NCBI GenBank assembly: GCA_013044465.1
Contig: JABEUL010000179.1
Location: 1 to 7,843 of the forward strand
Length of the DNA stretch: 7,843 nt
Source: Acidimicrobiales bacterium
GTDB lineage: Bacteria > Actinomycetota > Acidimicrobiia > Acidimicrobiales > JABEUL01
Direction: 5' to 3'
The notes beneath the pieces were generated by a model. The model was not told where the DNA came from and did no database searches. It saw nothing but the letters and a program-made list of their open reading frames with translations. This document shows, piece by piece, positions 1-6,388 of the stretch. The position numbers and the translations under genes were made by a program. Positions within the stretch are counted from its first letter, which is position 1. Each line of letters opens with the position of its first letter.

Positions 1-2
1 AT

Positions 3-125
3 AATGCCCCGGACAGCGGCAACGCTGAGCTATTAGCCATCGGAATAAGAGAATCAGGTCGCGAGGACCAGAGGAAGAAGTAGCTGGAGCCCCTTTTAAA
101 TGGGGATAAAAGAAGCGGTTTTTCC
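3..125 (+). pseudogene. 5' part of an acyl-CoA dehydrogenase gene, cut by an in-frame TAG
   Basis: Read in the same frame as the downstream dehydrogenase, this stretch encodes APDSGNAELLAI near its start, then EDQRKK, a TAG at 81-83, then LEPLLNGDKRSGFS running straight into MTEPGAG. Acyl-CoA dehydrogenases of the ACAD10/11 type carry APDTGN, a stretch like EQKKKWLEPLL, then an FxMTEP segment, so the frame is plainly right and the stop sits where relatives have Trp (TGG to TAG, one G-to-A change at base 82). The gene enters from beyond the left edge, so its true start is not visible. Either the gene is a recent pseudogene, or this is a base-call or assembly error. The 26 codons before the stop and 14 after it are otherwise intact, which argues for a single recent event. 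Confidence 0.75.
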
Positions 126-1022
126 ATGACTGAGCCCGGAGCAGGTGCAGACCCGAAGCTAATTTCGACAAAGGCAGTTAGAGACGGTGATGAATGGGTA
201 ATAAACGGGCACAAATGGTTCACGACTAACGGTTCAGTTGCTGATTTCTTGATTGTTATGGCCGTGACGAACCCAGATGTACATCCATATGCTGGCACAT
301 CCATGATTGTTGTTCCTGCAGATACCACAGGGGTCCATATCGTCAGAGATGTTGCGACTATGGCACATCCTGAAACTTCGTATGGGCTTTTTGGCAATCA
401 TGCCGAGATTAAGTATCTAGATGTAAGAGTGCCTTATGAAAACCTGGTTGGGCGTGAAGGGGACGGTTTCCGACTGGCACAAGAGAGACTTGGACCCGGT
501 CGAATTCATCACTGCATGAGGTGGCTAGGCCAGTCAGAGAGAGCATTTGACATGCTGTGTGAAAGAGCAGTTTCAAGAACATTACATGGATCCACATTGG
601 CTGAAAAACAAATGGTTCAGTCCTGGATTGCAGAGTCAAAAGCAGAGATGACCGCAGCTCGTCTAATGACATTATACGCTGCATGGAAAATGGACGAGGT
701 TGGTCCACCGGCTGCCAGAGTAGAAATTGCCATGATCAAGTACTTTGGGGCACAAGTCCTCTATAACGTAATTGATAGAGCCATTCAGGCTCACGGGGCT
801 CTAGGATTTTCATGTGATCTTCCATTAGAGGCAATGTATCGTTATGCAAGAGCTGCACGCATTTATGATGGGCCAGACGAAGTTCATAAAGTAACGGTTG
901 CCAGGCAGGTGCTGAAAAACTACTCCTCACATGAAACACCAAGTGAACACATCCCAACACGCCAAGAAGAAGCAAGGCAAAAGTTCGCGACCCTACTTGA
1001 CGAACTTTCTTTGAATAGTTGA
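126..1022 (+). CDS. Acyl-CoA dehydrogenase, ACAD10/11-like (middle and C-terminal domains)
   Basis: FAD-dependent acyl-CoA dehydrogenase, which oxidises an acyl-CoA to the trans-2-enoyl-CoA in fatty-acid or related acid breakdown. The visible 298 residues begin at MTEPGAGADP, the family signature that normally lies about 120-150 residues into a roughly 400-residue protein, so ATG126 is an internal Met, not a natural start; no ribosome site precedes it. The beta domain has GHKWFTTNG (28-36). GDGFRL (112-117) and RLGPGRIHH (121-129) open the C-terminal helical domain. AIQAHGALGFS (219-229) and the YDGPDEVH motif (247-254) follow. The DGPDEVH form places Asp where the medium-chain enzymes have their catalytic Glu, as in ACAD10/11 relatives. 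The upstream part is interrupted by TAG at 81-83. If that stop is real, the product would lack its N-terminal helical domain and probably be inactive. Substrate is not predictable. The gene converges on a minus-strand gene only 20 bases away. Confidence 0.9.
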   Translation: MTEPGAGADPKLISTKAVRDGDEWVINGHKWFTTNGSVADFLIVMAVTNPDVHPYAGTSMIVVPADTTGVHIVRDVATMAHPETSYGLFGNHAEIKYLDVRVPYENLVGREGDGFRLAQERLGPGRIHHCMRWLGQSERAFDMLCERAVSRTLHGSTLAEKQMVQSWIAESKAEMTAARLMTLYAAWKMDEVGPPAARVEIAMIKYFGAQVLYNVIDRAIQAHGALGFSCDLPLEAMYRYARAARIYDGPDEVHKVTVARQVLKNYSSHETPSEHIPTRQEEARQKFATLLDELSLNS

Positions 1023-1042
1023 TTATGAAATGAAAACGCTTG

Positions 1043-2863
1043 TTATGATCTGAAGGCCACTATATCTTTAGTGGCCAAAATGGGTGGGCCCAATGCTAGG
1101 GCAAAGTCTTTTCTAAGTGTTAAGTAGTTTTTAGAGTTAACTGTTAAAACTACGGCGTCAATGTTTTGACTGGCTATGGTATGTTGCAAATTTCTGGCAT
1201 CGACTGGGGTCAAAGTTGTGCTCAGCACTCCCAAGGAGGCTGCAGAAAGAAGAAAGGTGAATGTATTTAAAGGGAGGCTTTCAGTTGCCCGACCACTAGG
1301 TCCTGGAATAAGAGCATATCCGCCATATATGTTAAAACTGAAGTTGTCCTCTGCTTGCCAGATCATGCTAGGAGCCTCTTCTCCGCTTGGAACAGCGTAA
1401 AAGGCAATGGACGAATTCGGAGGAAGAACGTGAGTTATATTATCTAAGCCATTAGGTGTGCCAGCATTGCTTGCCTTATAGGGCCACTGATTTGCCATAA
1501 CCATGGGAATTACCAAAACTATAACTGCCCCAACACCAATCCACCTTCTGGCTCCAGCAGTATCTGTACTTTTCTTGGAATGAAGTCTCGCAGTTTTCGA
1601 AACTTCAGTTTCCTCCGACCGACTTTTAGCTACAAGTAACTGTTCAATAACCACAGCCACCAAACCAGCACATACTAAGTCAATAACTGCGCCGAAGCGG
1701 CTAGGGAAAATGTCGTAAAGTCCCGGTAAATGAGTGAGTATCGCATCTGGCATAGGTATAGACAAATGTCCAAAATGAATTGAAGATCCCATAGAAAACA
1801 CGACTGCCACAACTAGCAAACTAGCCAACAGTAATACCACTTTCAATTTTCGAAACACGAAAGTACCTGCGATTAGCACGAAAAGAGTTCCCGGTCCAAG
1901 AAAGTCACCATTTCCCCCGGATACGAACCGCACTCCAGCACTCTCACCGTGAGGGAAAATAAATGACTTGAGTGAAGTCGAAATTTTACCTATGTTGGGC
2001 CATATTTCACCATTGAGATGTGTCGGTCCAAACACGAATTGCCAGGTTGGATAGGAGAGGATGACAATTGAAAGTAGGGCGGCTAAAACTAGTGATTTGA
2101 CGCAATATGCACCTTTGGTCCTCGTCCAACTTCCGAGTCGACTTAGGTTTAAAACAGCCCAGATGAAAGCGGCGAATAAGCTCATAAGTGCAAAAATCGC
2201 TAAGAACTCAAGTGAAGTAAAAAACTGTGCGATCAACAATAAAGTTAAATAGAGCGAATTTAATATGTAATTTCTGGATTGTTTTCTAAAAATCTCATCA
2301 AAGATAATTACCAATAGCGGAATTAACCACAGCCAAGTCACGTGCAAGTGGCCGTAGTGCAGATCGACACTGACAAATGGACCAAACCCAAATACAAATC
2401 CAGCAACACCTGATCCTAGAAAACCAATATTGAAATGGCGGCACATTAAGTAGCAGAAAAACCCATTAAGAACTGGGGCGAGGGTAACTGCAAGATTGAA
2501 CGAGAAAACAGGACCAAATAAAAGCGTAAAGGGAGTTAGCACCAAAGATGGAAATTGGATAGCGGGATTAGCTAAAAGACTCACTCCATTCGGGGCGAAC
2601 ATGGCTTTTGAGTGTAGAGTGGCTGAAAAGTTTAAAGTCGAAATGGAGTGTGCAAACCATCCGATGAACCACACATTTTGTGATGGGTCACCAGTCGTGT
2701 TAACTATCCATGTAGTTGGTCCCTTTATCCAAACGCGATGCCAGATGCAAATGGAAAGTATCAGGTATAAGAACAAAACTCCTAGTGCAATAAGTTTTGG
2801 GTACGATTTACTAAAGTGATTCGTACTTTCATTCACTTTCACACTTTCGATATCATCCCTCAC
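1043..2863 (-). CDS. Polytopic membrane protein, GT-C glycosyltransferase-like
   Basis: A 606-residue integral membrane protein with about 11-13 hydrophobic segments between residues 23 and 456, then a soluble C-terminal part of about 150 residues. After the first membrane segment (about 23-42) comes a loop with TGDPSQNVWFIGW (57-69), then a stretch (88-135) of the kind FAPNGVSLLANP and LLFGPVFSFN, and DLHYGHLHVTWLWLIP (167-182). An acidic residue in the first outer loop, followed by this WF.W / PNG..LL / FGP..FN / GHLH pattern, is typical of GT-C-fold membrane glycosyltransferases that take sugars from polyprenyl-phosphate donors, and of their uncharacterised actinobacterial relatives. Donor and acceptor are unknown and catalysis is inferred. 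The start is GTG at 2861-2863 with GGAG only two bases upstream, an unusually tight spacing, so GTG at codon 8 is a possible alternative. It lies 64 bases downstream of the DedA gene on the same strand and may share its transcript. Confidence 0.75.
   Translation of the reverse strand: MRDDIESVKVNESTNHFSKSYPKLIALGVLFLYLILSICIWHRVWIKGPTTWIVNTTGDPSQNVWFIGWFAHSISTLNFSATLHSKAMFAPNGVSLLANPAIQFPSLVLTPFTLLFGPVFSFNLAVTLAPVLNGFFCYLMCRHFNIGFLGSGVAGFVFGFGPFVSVDLHYGHLHVTWLWLIPLLVIIFDEIFRKQSRNYILNSLYLTLLLIAQFFTSLEFLAIFALMSLFAAFIWAVLNLSRLGSWTRTKGAYCVKSLVLAALLSIVILSYPTWQFVFGPTHLNGEIWPNIGKISTSLKSFIFPHGESAGVRFVSGGNGDFLGPGTLFVLIAGTFVFRKLKVVLLLASLLVVAVVFSMGSSIHFGHLSIPMPDAILTHLPGLYDIFPSRFGAVIDLVCAGLVAVVIEQLLVAKSRSEETEVSKTARLHSKKSTDTAGARRWIGVGAVIVLVIPMVMANQWPYKASNAGTPNGLDNITHVLPPNSSIAFYAVPSGEEAPSMIWQAEDNFSFNIYGGYALIPGPSGRATESLPLNTFTFLLSAASLGVLSTTLTPVDARNLQHTIASQNIDAVVLTVNSKNYLTLRKDFALALGPPILATKDIVAFRS
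1055..1076. repeat. Perfect 8-bp inverted repeat at a convergent gene junction
   Basis: GGCCACTA (1055-1062) and TAGTGGCC (1069-1076) form an 8-bp stem with a 6-base loop. It lies in the last codons of the minus-strand membrane-protein gene, 33 bases past the end of the plus-strand dehydrogenase. No T-run follows the stem on either strand, so it is not a standard intrinsic terminator. It could still protect the 3' ends of both converging transcripts. Confidence 0.45.
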
Positions 2864-2883
2864 ATCTCCATGCTAACTGGATT

Positions 2884-2900
2884 ACCTATATTAGATAGGT
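2884..2900. repeat. Short inverted repeat between the two minus-strand genes
   Basis: ACCTAT (2884-2889) and ATAGGT (2895-2900) flank a 5-base loop in the 64-base gap between the DedA gene and the GT-C-like gene. No T-run follows it on the minus strand, so it is not a clear terminator. A small regulator site or mRNA hairpin is possible. Confidence 0.3.
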
Positions 2901-2927
2901 GTATTCGTTTTTGAATAATGTAAAGGG

Positions 2928-3566
2928 CTAGGCTATTTCGGAGTCCGCTACCTCTTTTGCGTGCTCCTCATGTTTTTTCATACGGAACCTGTGTGCAAAA
3001 AAGATTGCAATTAAGATGACAACAACTCCTGCAATAGCGTAACCTGCATTTGAAAGAACGGCATTAATCGTATTTTGCATTGTAGATCCGAGGCCGTACC
3101 CAACCAGAGCTAGGGCGGTGCACCATATTGCCGAACCAATAAGTGTGAAAATCCCGAACTCCAAAGCAGGAACATCGCCAGTTCCTGCCGGGAGGGATAT
3201 GAATGTCCTAATTACCGGGAGCATTCTTCCAATCAATACCGTAAGTGCTCCTCGCTTGGCAAAGAACTTTTCTGCTTTTTCTAAGTCTGTAACATCCAAA
3301 AAGACGTACTTTCCATACTTGAGAATGGCAGCTCGCCCCCCAGTACGGCCTATAGCCCATGAAATGAATCCTCCAATAAGTTCTCCCACTGTGGCAACTA
3401 CTATCACTGCAACTATATTTAGGTGAGGACCGTGGTGTGAAGGACTCGCAGCTAGCGCACCGGCGATAGTGAGAGTCAGTTCTGAAGGGATCGGGATACA
3501 GGCCGCTTCTGCAACTGTTAGCACGAAAAGACCTAAATATCCTGCTGAGAGTATGAATTGATGCAT
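2928..3566 (-). CDS. DedA family membrane protein (SNARE-associated / VTT domain)
   Basis: A 212-residue inner-membrane protein of the DedA family. It has an early Glu (VAEAAC, E20) followed by PIPSE (25-29), then a hydrophobic stretch ending in GGFISWAIGR (65-74), the long motif GRMLPVIRTFISLPAG (113-128) with two conserved Arg, and C-terminal membrane segments at about 143-160 and 176-192. The two Arg and the acidic residues are the functional signature of the family, whose members include transporters that return undecaprenyl phosphate across the membrane. Which lipid this one moves is not shown. I chose ATG at 3564-3566 because family members start just before the first amphipathic helix. 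A GTG at 3591-3593 would add nine residues (221 total), and neither start has a strong ribosome site. It is divergent from the nuclease gene and probably served by the same promoter region. Confidence 0.88.
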   Translation of the reverse strand: MHQFILSAGYLGLFVLTVAEAACIPIPSELTLTIAGALAASPSHHGPHLNIVAVIVVATVGELIGGFISWAIGRTGGRAAILKYGKYVFLDVTDLEKAEKFFAKRGALTVLIGRMLPVIRTFISLPAGTGDVPALEFGIFTLIGSAIWCTALALVGYGLGSTMQNTINAVLSNAGYAIAGVVVILIAIFFAHRFRMKKHEEHAKEVADSEIA

Positions 3567-3599
3567 CTTTAACTTTCTTTTGGGAGCCAGCACACTATC

Positions 3600-3627
3600 T
3601 TGGCATACCGAACACCTATTGTATAGT
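3600..3627 (+). promoter_or_regulatory. Promoter for the nuclease-PAP2-DsbA cluster
   Basis: TTGGCA (3600-3605) and TATAGT (3622-3627) are separated by 16 bases, a good housekeeping-sigma promoter. The -10 box ends one base before ATG3629, which would place the RNA start inside the gene. The overlapping box TATTGT (3617-3622) would instead start RNA close to the A of the ATG, giving a leaderless message, common in Actinobacteria. There is no ribosome site before ATG3629, which fits the leaderless reading. Confidence 0.5.
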
Positions 3628-3647
3628 CATGGCCCTACCCTTGCCTA
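3618..3647 (-). promoter_or_regulatory. Overlapping divergent promoter for the DedA gene
   Basis: On the minus strand TACAAT (3623-3618) is a plausible -10 box, with the weak -35 match TAGGCA (3647-3642) 18 bases upstream. The core CTATTGTATAG (3616-3626) is a near-palindrome, so one AT-rich element can serve both directions. RNA would start near 3611, leaving about 45 bases before the ATG at 3566. Confidence 0.4.
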
Positions 3648-4432
3648 GCACTCTCACCCCAACAAAAATGGCAGCATATACTGATTGTCCGCTACAGTTT
3701 CGCTTCAGCGCTGTGGAAAAGCTCCCCCAGATGCCATCTGTAGCGATGGTCAAAGGAAGTTTCGTCCATTTAGTTTTAGAAAAATTCTATTCCAACAATG
3801 AGTTTTCAGATGAACCTAGTACACTCCTTCGCGAGTGTATGCCTTTGGCAAAACCTGAAATTATTGAGAACTCAGAGTTTCTTTCGCTTAAGTTGAATGA
3901 GAGTGAGGTAGAAGATTTTTTCCGGGGAAGCGAAGTTCTTTTGCAAAACTATCTCTGTATGGAAGATCCTGCAAAAGTTAAGGCAATCGGAGTCGAACTT
4001 CAATTGGAGAATGATTTTGAGGGGATACCCCTAAGAGGAATAATTGATCGCCTTGATGAAGACCAAGATGGTGAAATCGTAATCATAGATTATAAGACCG
4101 GCAAAGCCCCACCTTCGGCGTACGTCGAGTCGCGATTAAACGGAGTCAAATTTTATGGATTACTGTTGGAACTTAATTTAGGTCGTCTTCCAAAGCGGAT
4201 ATCGCTTTTGTATTTAGGCGACAAAGTCACAGTTGATTCTTCAGTTACCAACCAAAGCTTAAACGCTTTCAAGGCAAAGGTTAAAGCTATTTGGAAAGCA
4301 ATTGAAAGGGCCTGCGATACTGAAGACTTCCGTCCAGTTACGTCTCGCAGGTGCAACTGGTGCTCCTACCAAGAGTTCTGTCCGGCCTTTGGTGGAGACC
4401 CAGAAAAAGCTCGACTTGCTTTACTCGGATAG
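3629..4432 (+). CDS. PD-(D/E)XK nuclease, RecB/Cas4-like, with probable [4Fe-4S] cluster
   Basis: A 267-residue single-domain nuclease of the RecB-family exonuclease group. Residues in order: the N-terminal Cys in TDCPLQFRF (C20), GSFVHLVLE with H47, GVELQLE (E123), GIIDRLD with D140, and VIIDYKTGK with D154 and K156. These H, E, D, D-x-K residues form the metal-dependent active site. C242, C245 and C251 (CNWC, then Cys six residues on) with C20 match the four-cysteine set that binds an iron-sulfur cluster in Cas4 and AddB nucleases. The protein has no helicase domain and no CRISPR array is near, so it is a stand-alone actinobacterial RecB-like nuclease, probably acting on DNA ends in repair (inferred). 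The start fits the family, which begins with an LSPS-like stretch just before the first Cys. It is the first gene of a tight cluster, and its stop codon overlaps the ribosome site of the next gene. Confidence 0.9.
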   Translation: MALPLPSTLTPTKMAAYTDCPLQFRFSAVEKLPQMPSVAMVKGSFVHLVLEKFYSNNEFSDEPSTLLRECMPLAKPEIIENSEFLSLKLNESEVEDFFRGSEVLLQNYLCMEDPAKVKAIGVELQLENDFEGIPLRGIIDRLDEDQDGEIVIIDYKTGKAPPSAYVESRLNGVKFYGLLLELNLGRLPKRISLLYLGDKVTVDSSVTNQSLNAFKAKVKAIWKAIERACDTEDFRPVTSRRCNWCSYQEFCPAFGGDPEKARLALLG

Positions 4433-4436
4433 AGGA
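4431..4436 (+). promoter_or_regulatory. Ribosome binding site overlapping the nuclease stop codon
   Basis: AGAGGA starts inside the TAG stop (4430-4432) of the nuclease gene and lies seven bases before GTG4444. It decides the PAP2 start, against an in-frame ATG at 4351 buried in the nuclease gene, and suggests translational coupling between the two genes. Confidence 0.65.
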
Positions 4437-4443
4437 ATATTCG

Positions 4444-5004
4444 GTGGACCCATTTGAATTTGCAGATCAAGTTGATACCCGTGTAGATGAAATTATCGCG
4501 AAATTCAAGGATAAAAAATCCGTAAGAATCTTTAGCGGAGTATTTTCTAATCTGGGTGATTACGGTTTGATCTGGGCCGTGATCTACCTTTACTTACTTA
4601 TAGCAAAACCTAATGAGTGGAAAAAGTTAACTTTTAAGATCTCTTGGGCTGGTTTTACAGTACTTTTTATGAACAAAGTAGCAAAGTCTGTTTTCAAGCG
4701 CAGAAGACCTGATAAGAGCAAGGAAATAGAACTACTCCCATCTCAAGTCGATGCCACAAGGCCGAAGTGGGTTAGGCCCTCTACTTCATCAAGTTTTCCC
4801 AGTGGGCATAGTGCTGCGGCTTTTGCGGCAAGTACTGTGCTAAGCCATGAATTAAATATTGATTTACACCTTTTGAGTATCCTTATTGCCATAAGCAGGG
4901 TCACAATCGGCGACCACCACGCCAGTGACGTGCTAGTAGGTGCCTTTGAGGGGTATGTGCTTGGACTTTTAGGAAATAAAATTGCGGGAATTGTATTTGA
5001 CTGA
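4444..5004 (+). CDS. PAP2 family phosphatase (lipid phosphate or pyrophosphate phosphatase)
   Basis: A 186-residue membrane phosphatase with all three PAP2 motifs: KSVFKRRRP (K81-P89, K-x6-RP), FPSGH (P119-H122) and SRVTIGDHHASD (S151-D162, SR-x5-H-x3-D). H158 is the expected nucleophile and H122 the acid. Hydrophobic segments sit at about 41-54, 66-79, 123-134, 142-150 and 163-182. The family removes phosphate from lipid phosphates, including undecaprenyl pyrophosphate, phosphatidylglycerol phosphate and phosphatidic acid; the substrate cannot be read from sequence. GTG4444 is chosen because AGAGGA sits seven bases upstream and the protein then begins just before the first helix. The gene is 11 bases after the nuclease gene and 17 before the DsbA-like gene. 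Confidence 0.88.
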   Translation: MDPFEFADQVDTRVDEIIAKFKDKKSVRIFSGVFSNLGDYGLIWAVIYLYLLIAKPNEWKKLTFKISWAGFTVLFMNKVAKSVFKRRRPDKSKEIELLPSQVDATRPKWVRPSTSSSFPSGHSAAAFAASTVLSHELNIDLHLLSILIAISRVTIGDHHASDVLVGAFEGYVLGLLGNKIAGIVFD

Positions 5005-5021
5005 AATATGTTTAAGTGAAT

Positions 5022-5639
5022 ATGGACCAATCACGGCAGTTTTCCGTTACTTTTGACTATAGGTGCCCATTTGCGCGCAATTTGCATGAACACTTGGCTA
5101 TTGGAATCAAAGCAGGGGCAAATTGGGATGTAGATGTGCTTCCATTTTTTTTAGATCAAGCTCAGGTGGAAGATGGCGAGCCCAGTGCTTGGGATAATCC
5201 GAAAAAAAGAAAGAATACGATTCCCCTTTGCTTGGCATCCTTACTGAAGTCTGAGTATCCTGAGAGTTTTTGGGATTTGCACACCGCAATATTTGAGGCG
5301 CGACATGAACTCGGAAGAAATATTAACGATCTGGAAGTGTTGACTGAGATGCTAGTTAAAAGTGGAGTACCTGGTGATTATGCAAAAAGTCTTGTAATAA
5401 GTGCACAGTCAGAAAATGCCCTCGAGGCACTTAGGAAGGCTCATGAAACCCTGGCTAATGATTTTTTAGTATTTGGGAATCCGACATTTATCATTGGAGA
5501 GAGTGCAGTGTTCCTTAGAATAATGGAGCGCCCTCGAGGTGATGCAACATACTCGATTCAAATGATTGAAAAAGTACTAGACACCATAATTTTGACGCCT
5601 GAGATAAACGAACTCAAACACACTAGGCTCCCTCGCTAG
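5022..5639 (+). CDS. DsbA-fold thiol protein with a single active-site cysteine
   Basis: A 205-residue thioredoxin-fold protein of the DsbA / 2-hydroxychromene-2-carboxylate isomerase superfamily. The first strand ends in FDYRCPFARN, so the active site is C15-P-F-A18. The usual second Cys of CxxC is Ala, which rules out a normal dithiol-disulfide cycle. The cis-Pro loop FGNPTFII (P154) is present, with the inserted helical domain between. There is no signal peptide, so it is cytoplasmic, unlike secreted DsbA. A one-cysteine site fits a glutathione-S-transferase-like or mycothiol-linked monothiol role, related in fold to the CPWC enzyme Rv2466c (inferred). ATG5022 is preferred; GTG5016 would add two residues. 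The gene is 17 bases after the PAP2 gene and is probably the last gene of the cluster. Confidence 0.78.
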   Translation: MDQSRQFSVTFDYRCPFARNLHEHLAIGIKAGANWDVDVLPFFLDQAQVEDGEPSAWDNPKKRKNTIPLCLASLLKSEYPESFWDLHTAIFEARHELGRNINDLEVLTEMLVKSGVPGDYAKSLVISAQSENALEALRKAHETLANDFLVFGNPTFIIGESAVFLRIMERPRGDATYSIQMIEKVLDTIILTPEINELKHTRLPR

Positions 5640-5642
5640 GAG

Positions 5643-5669
5643 TTGACATTCTTTGCAAATAGATAAGTT
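5643..5669 (+). promoter_or_regulatory. Possible promoter into the gene-poor stretch
   Basis: A perfect TTGACA (5643-5648) lies three bases after the stop of the DsbA-like gene, followed 15 bases later by TAAGTT (5664-5669), which fits the loose TANNNT form. The spacer is short, so the match is uncertain. If active it would transcribe the gene-poor stretch. Confidence 0.3.
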
Positions 5670-5674
5670 GCCTT

Positions 5675-5696
5675 GAAAGCAAGTGTTTAATGCTTC
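5675..5696 (+). terminator. Weak hairpin after the plus-strand cluster
   Basis: GAA-(A)-GCA (5675-5681) pairs with TGCTTC (5691-5696) around a 9-base loop with one bulged A, followed by only three T. It is the only hairpin close to the end of the cluster, but it is too weak to be confident it stops transcription. Confidence 0.2.
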
Positions 5697-5706
5697 TTTG
5701 ACCGAA

Positions 5707-5937
5707 CTAACTTTCCAGAGCAGTGCAACGCTCTTTCAACAATCCTTGCGTATTCTTTATGTGAGCTTCTGTCCAGCCTAATGTGAAAAGCGATTGCTTT
5801 TCTGGCAGAAGCGAAAGTCGCATGAATTCCGGGTGAGTAACTATTTCCTTGTTGCTAGTCAATATTCCATTTAATTTCTATTCGATGCTGACTTTGCGTA
5901 ATCGAAGCTGTTTGGTGAACAATGTAGCTTTATGCAT
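5707..5937 (-). pseudogene. Possible decayed minus-strand gene fragment
   Basis: From ATG5937 the minus strand reads MHKATLFTKQLRLRKVSIE, a TAG at 5880-5878, then 56 open codons containing EIVTHPEFMRLSLLPEKQS and ending LLKERCTALES with TAG at 5709-5707. The helical, charged composition looks protein-like and is faintly like the ligand-binding part of TetR regulators, but no DNA-binding domain is present and a run of this length can occur by chance. Upstream of the ATG the same frame has VALITGDGYL between two more stops. Confidence 0.25.
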
Positions 5938-5989
5938 TCTTGCAATTGCGGTTTACAAGTATCCGTCTCCAGTAATTAGTGCAACTTAG

Positions 5990-6388
5990 GGTTGGGTATT
6001 TTTGTTTCGATGTCGGTTACCGTCTACGGATTTGGCGTTCATTGGCTGGTCTTATCTTGAAGATATCCTACCAGGGAGAGAAGCCTGTCGAAAAGGCTCT
6101 AAATATGTACACATTGGGGGCATTAGAGAAAGTGAATATTGGATCAAAAAAACTCCGAATAACAAATTGTTAATTGGACCCTCCTGCCGAACTTACTAAT
6201 TTAGTGGGTTAACCATAAACGTACTTACCAAAATCCGTAAAAGTTAGATTTGATGGCGAAGAATATTTTCATAGGAAGCGAGGGGAAATCAAGGCTATTG
6301 GTTGCCTAATTTGTATGCTGGTGATTTTGAACTTGTTGAGCTAGGTTCAAACGAAAGCGTCCACTTTCTTGTAACTCTGGTGACCTAG
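5990..6388 (+). pseudogene. Possible decayed plus-strand gene, fragments in two frames
   Basis: One frame is open from 5990 to a TAA at 6197-6199 and contains LAFIGWSYLEDILPGREA and IKKTPNNKLLIGPS. A second frame is open from 6219 to a TAG at 6342-6344, with KVRFDGEEYFHRKRGEIKAIG in its first half. From about 6275 the first frame resumes sense with LPNLYAGDFELVELGSNE and stops at TAG 6386-6388. Joining the second frame to the first near 6300 with one frameshift gives a continuous protein-like sequence. I do not recognise the family. None of the pieces has a clear start or ribosome site. Confidence 0.3.

Noticed and set aside
81..83. TAG read as an amino acid (stop-codon recoding)
   Set aside because: The nuclease, DedA, DsbA-like and purE genes all end at TAG in the expected place, so TAG is an ordinary stop here.
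3629..4432. Nuclease as Cas4 of a CRISPR system
   Set aside because: No repeats, cas1 or cas2 are present, and the sequence style is that of stand-alone actinobacterial RecB-like proteins.
4351..4443. Upstream ATG as the PAP2 start, giving 31 extra residues
   Set aside because: It lies inside the nuclease gene, has no ribosome site and encodes a non-family extension; GTG4444 has AGAGGA at good spacing.
5785..5802. GAAAAGC-GATT-GCTTTTC as an intrinsic terminator
   Set aside because: The stem has only two G-C pairs besides its outer pair and no T-run beyond the stem; it is also far from any gene end.
6344..6352. GGTTCAAAC resembling a tRNA T-loop
   Set aside because: The flanking bases do not pair as a T-stem and no acceptor or anticodon arm can be drawn.
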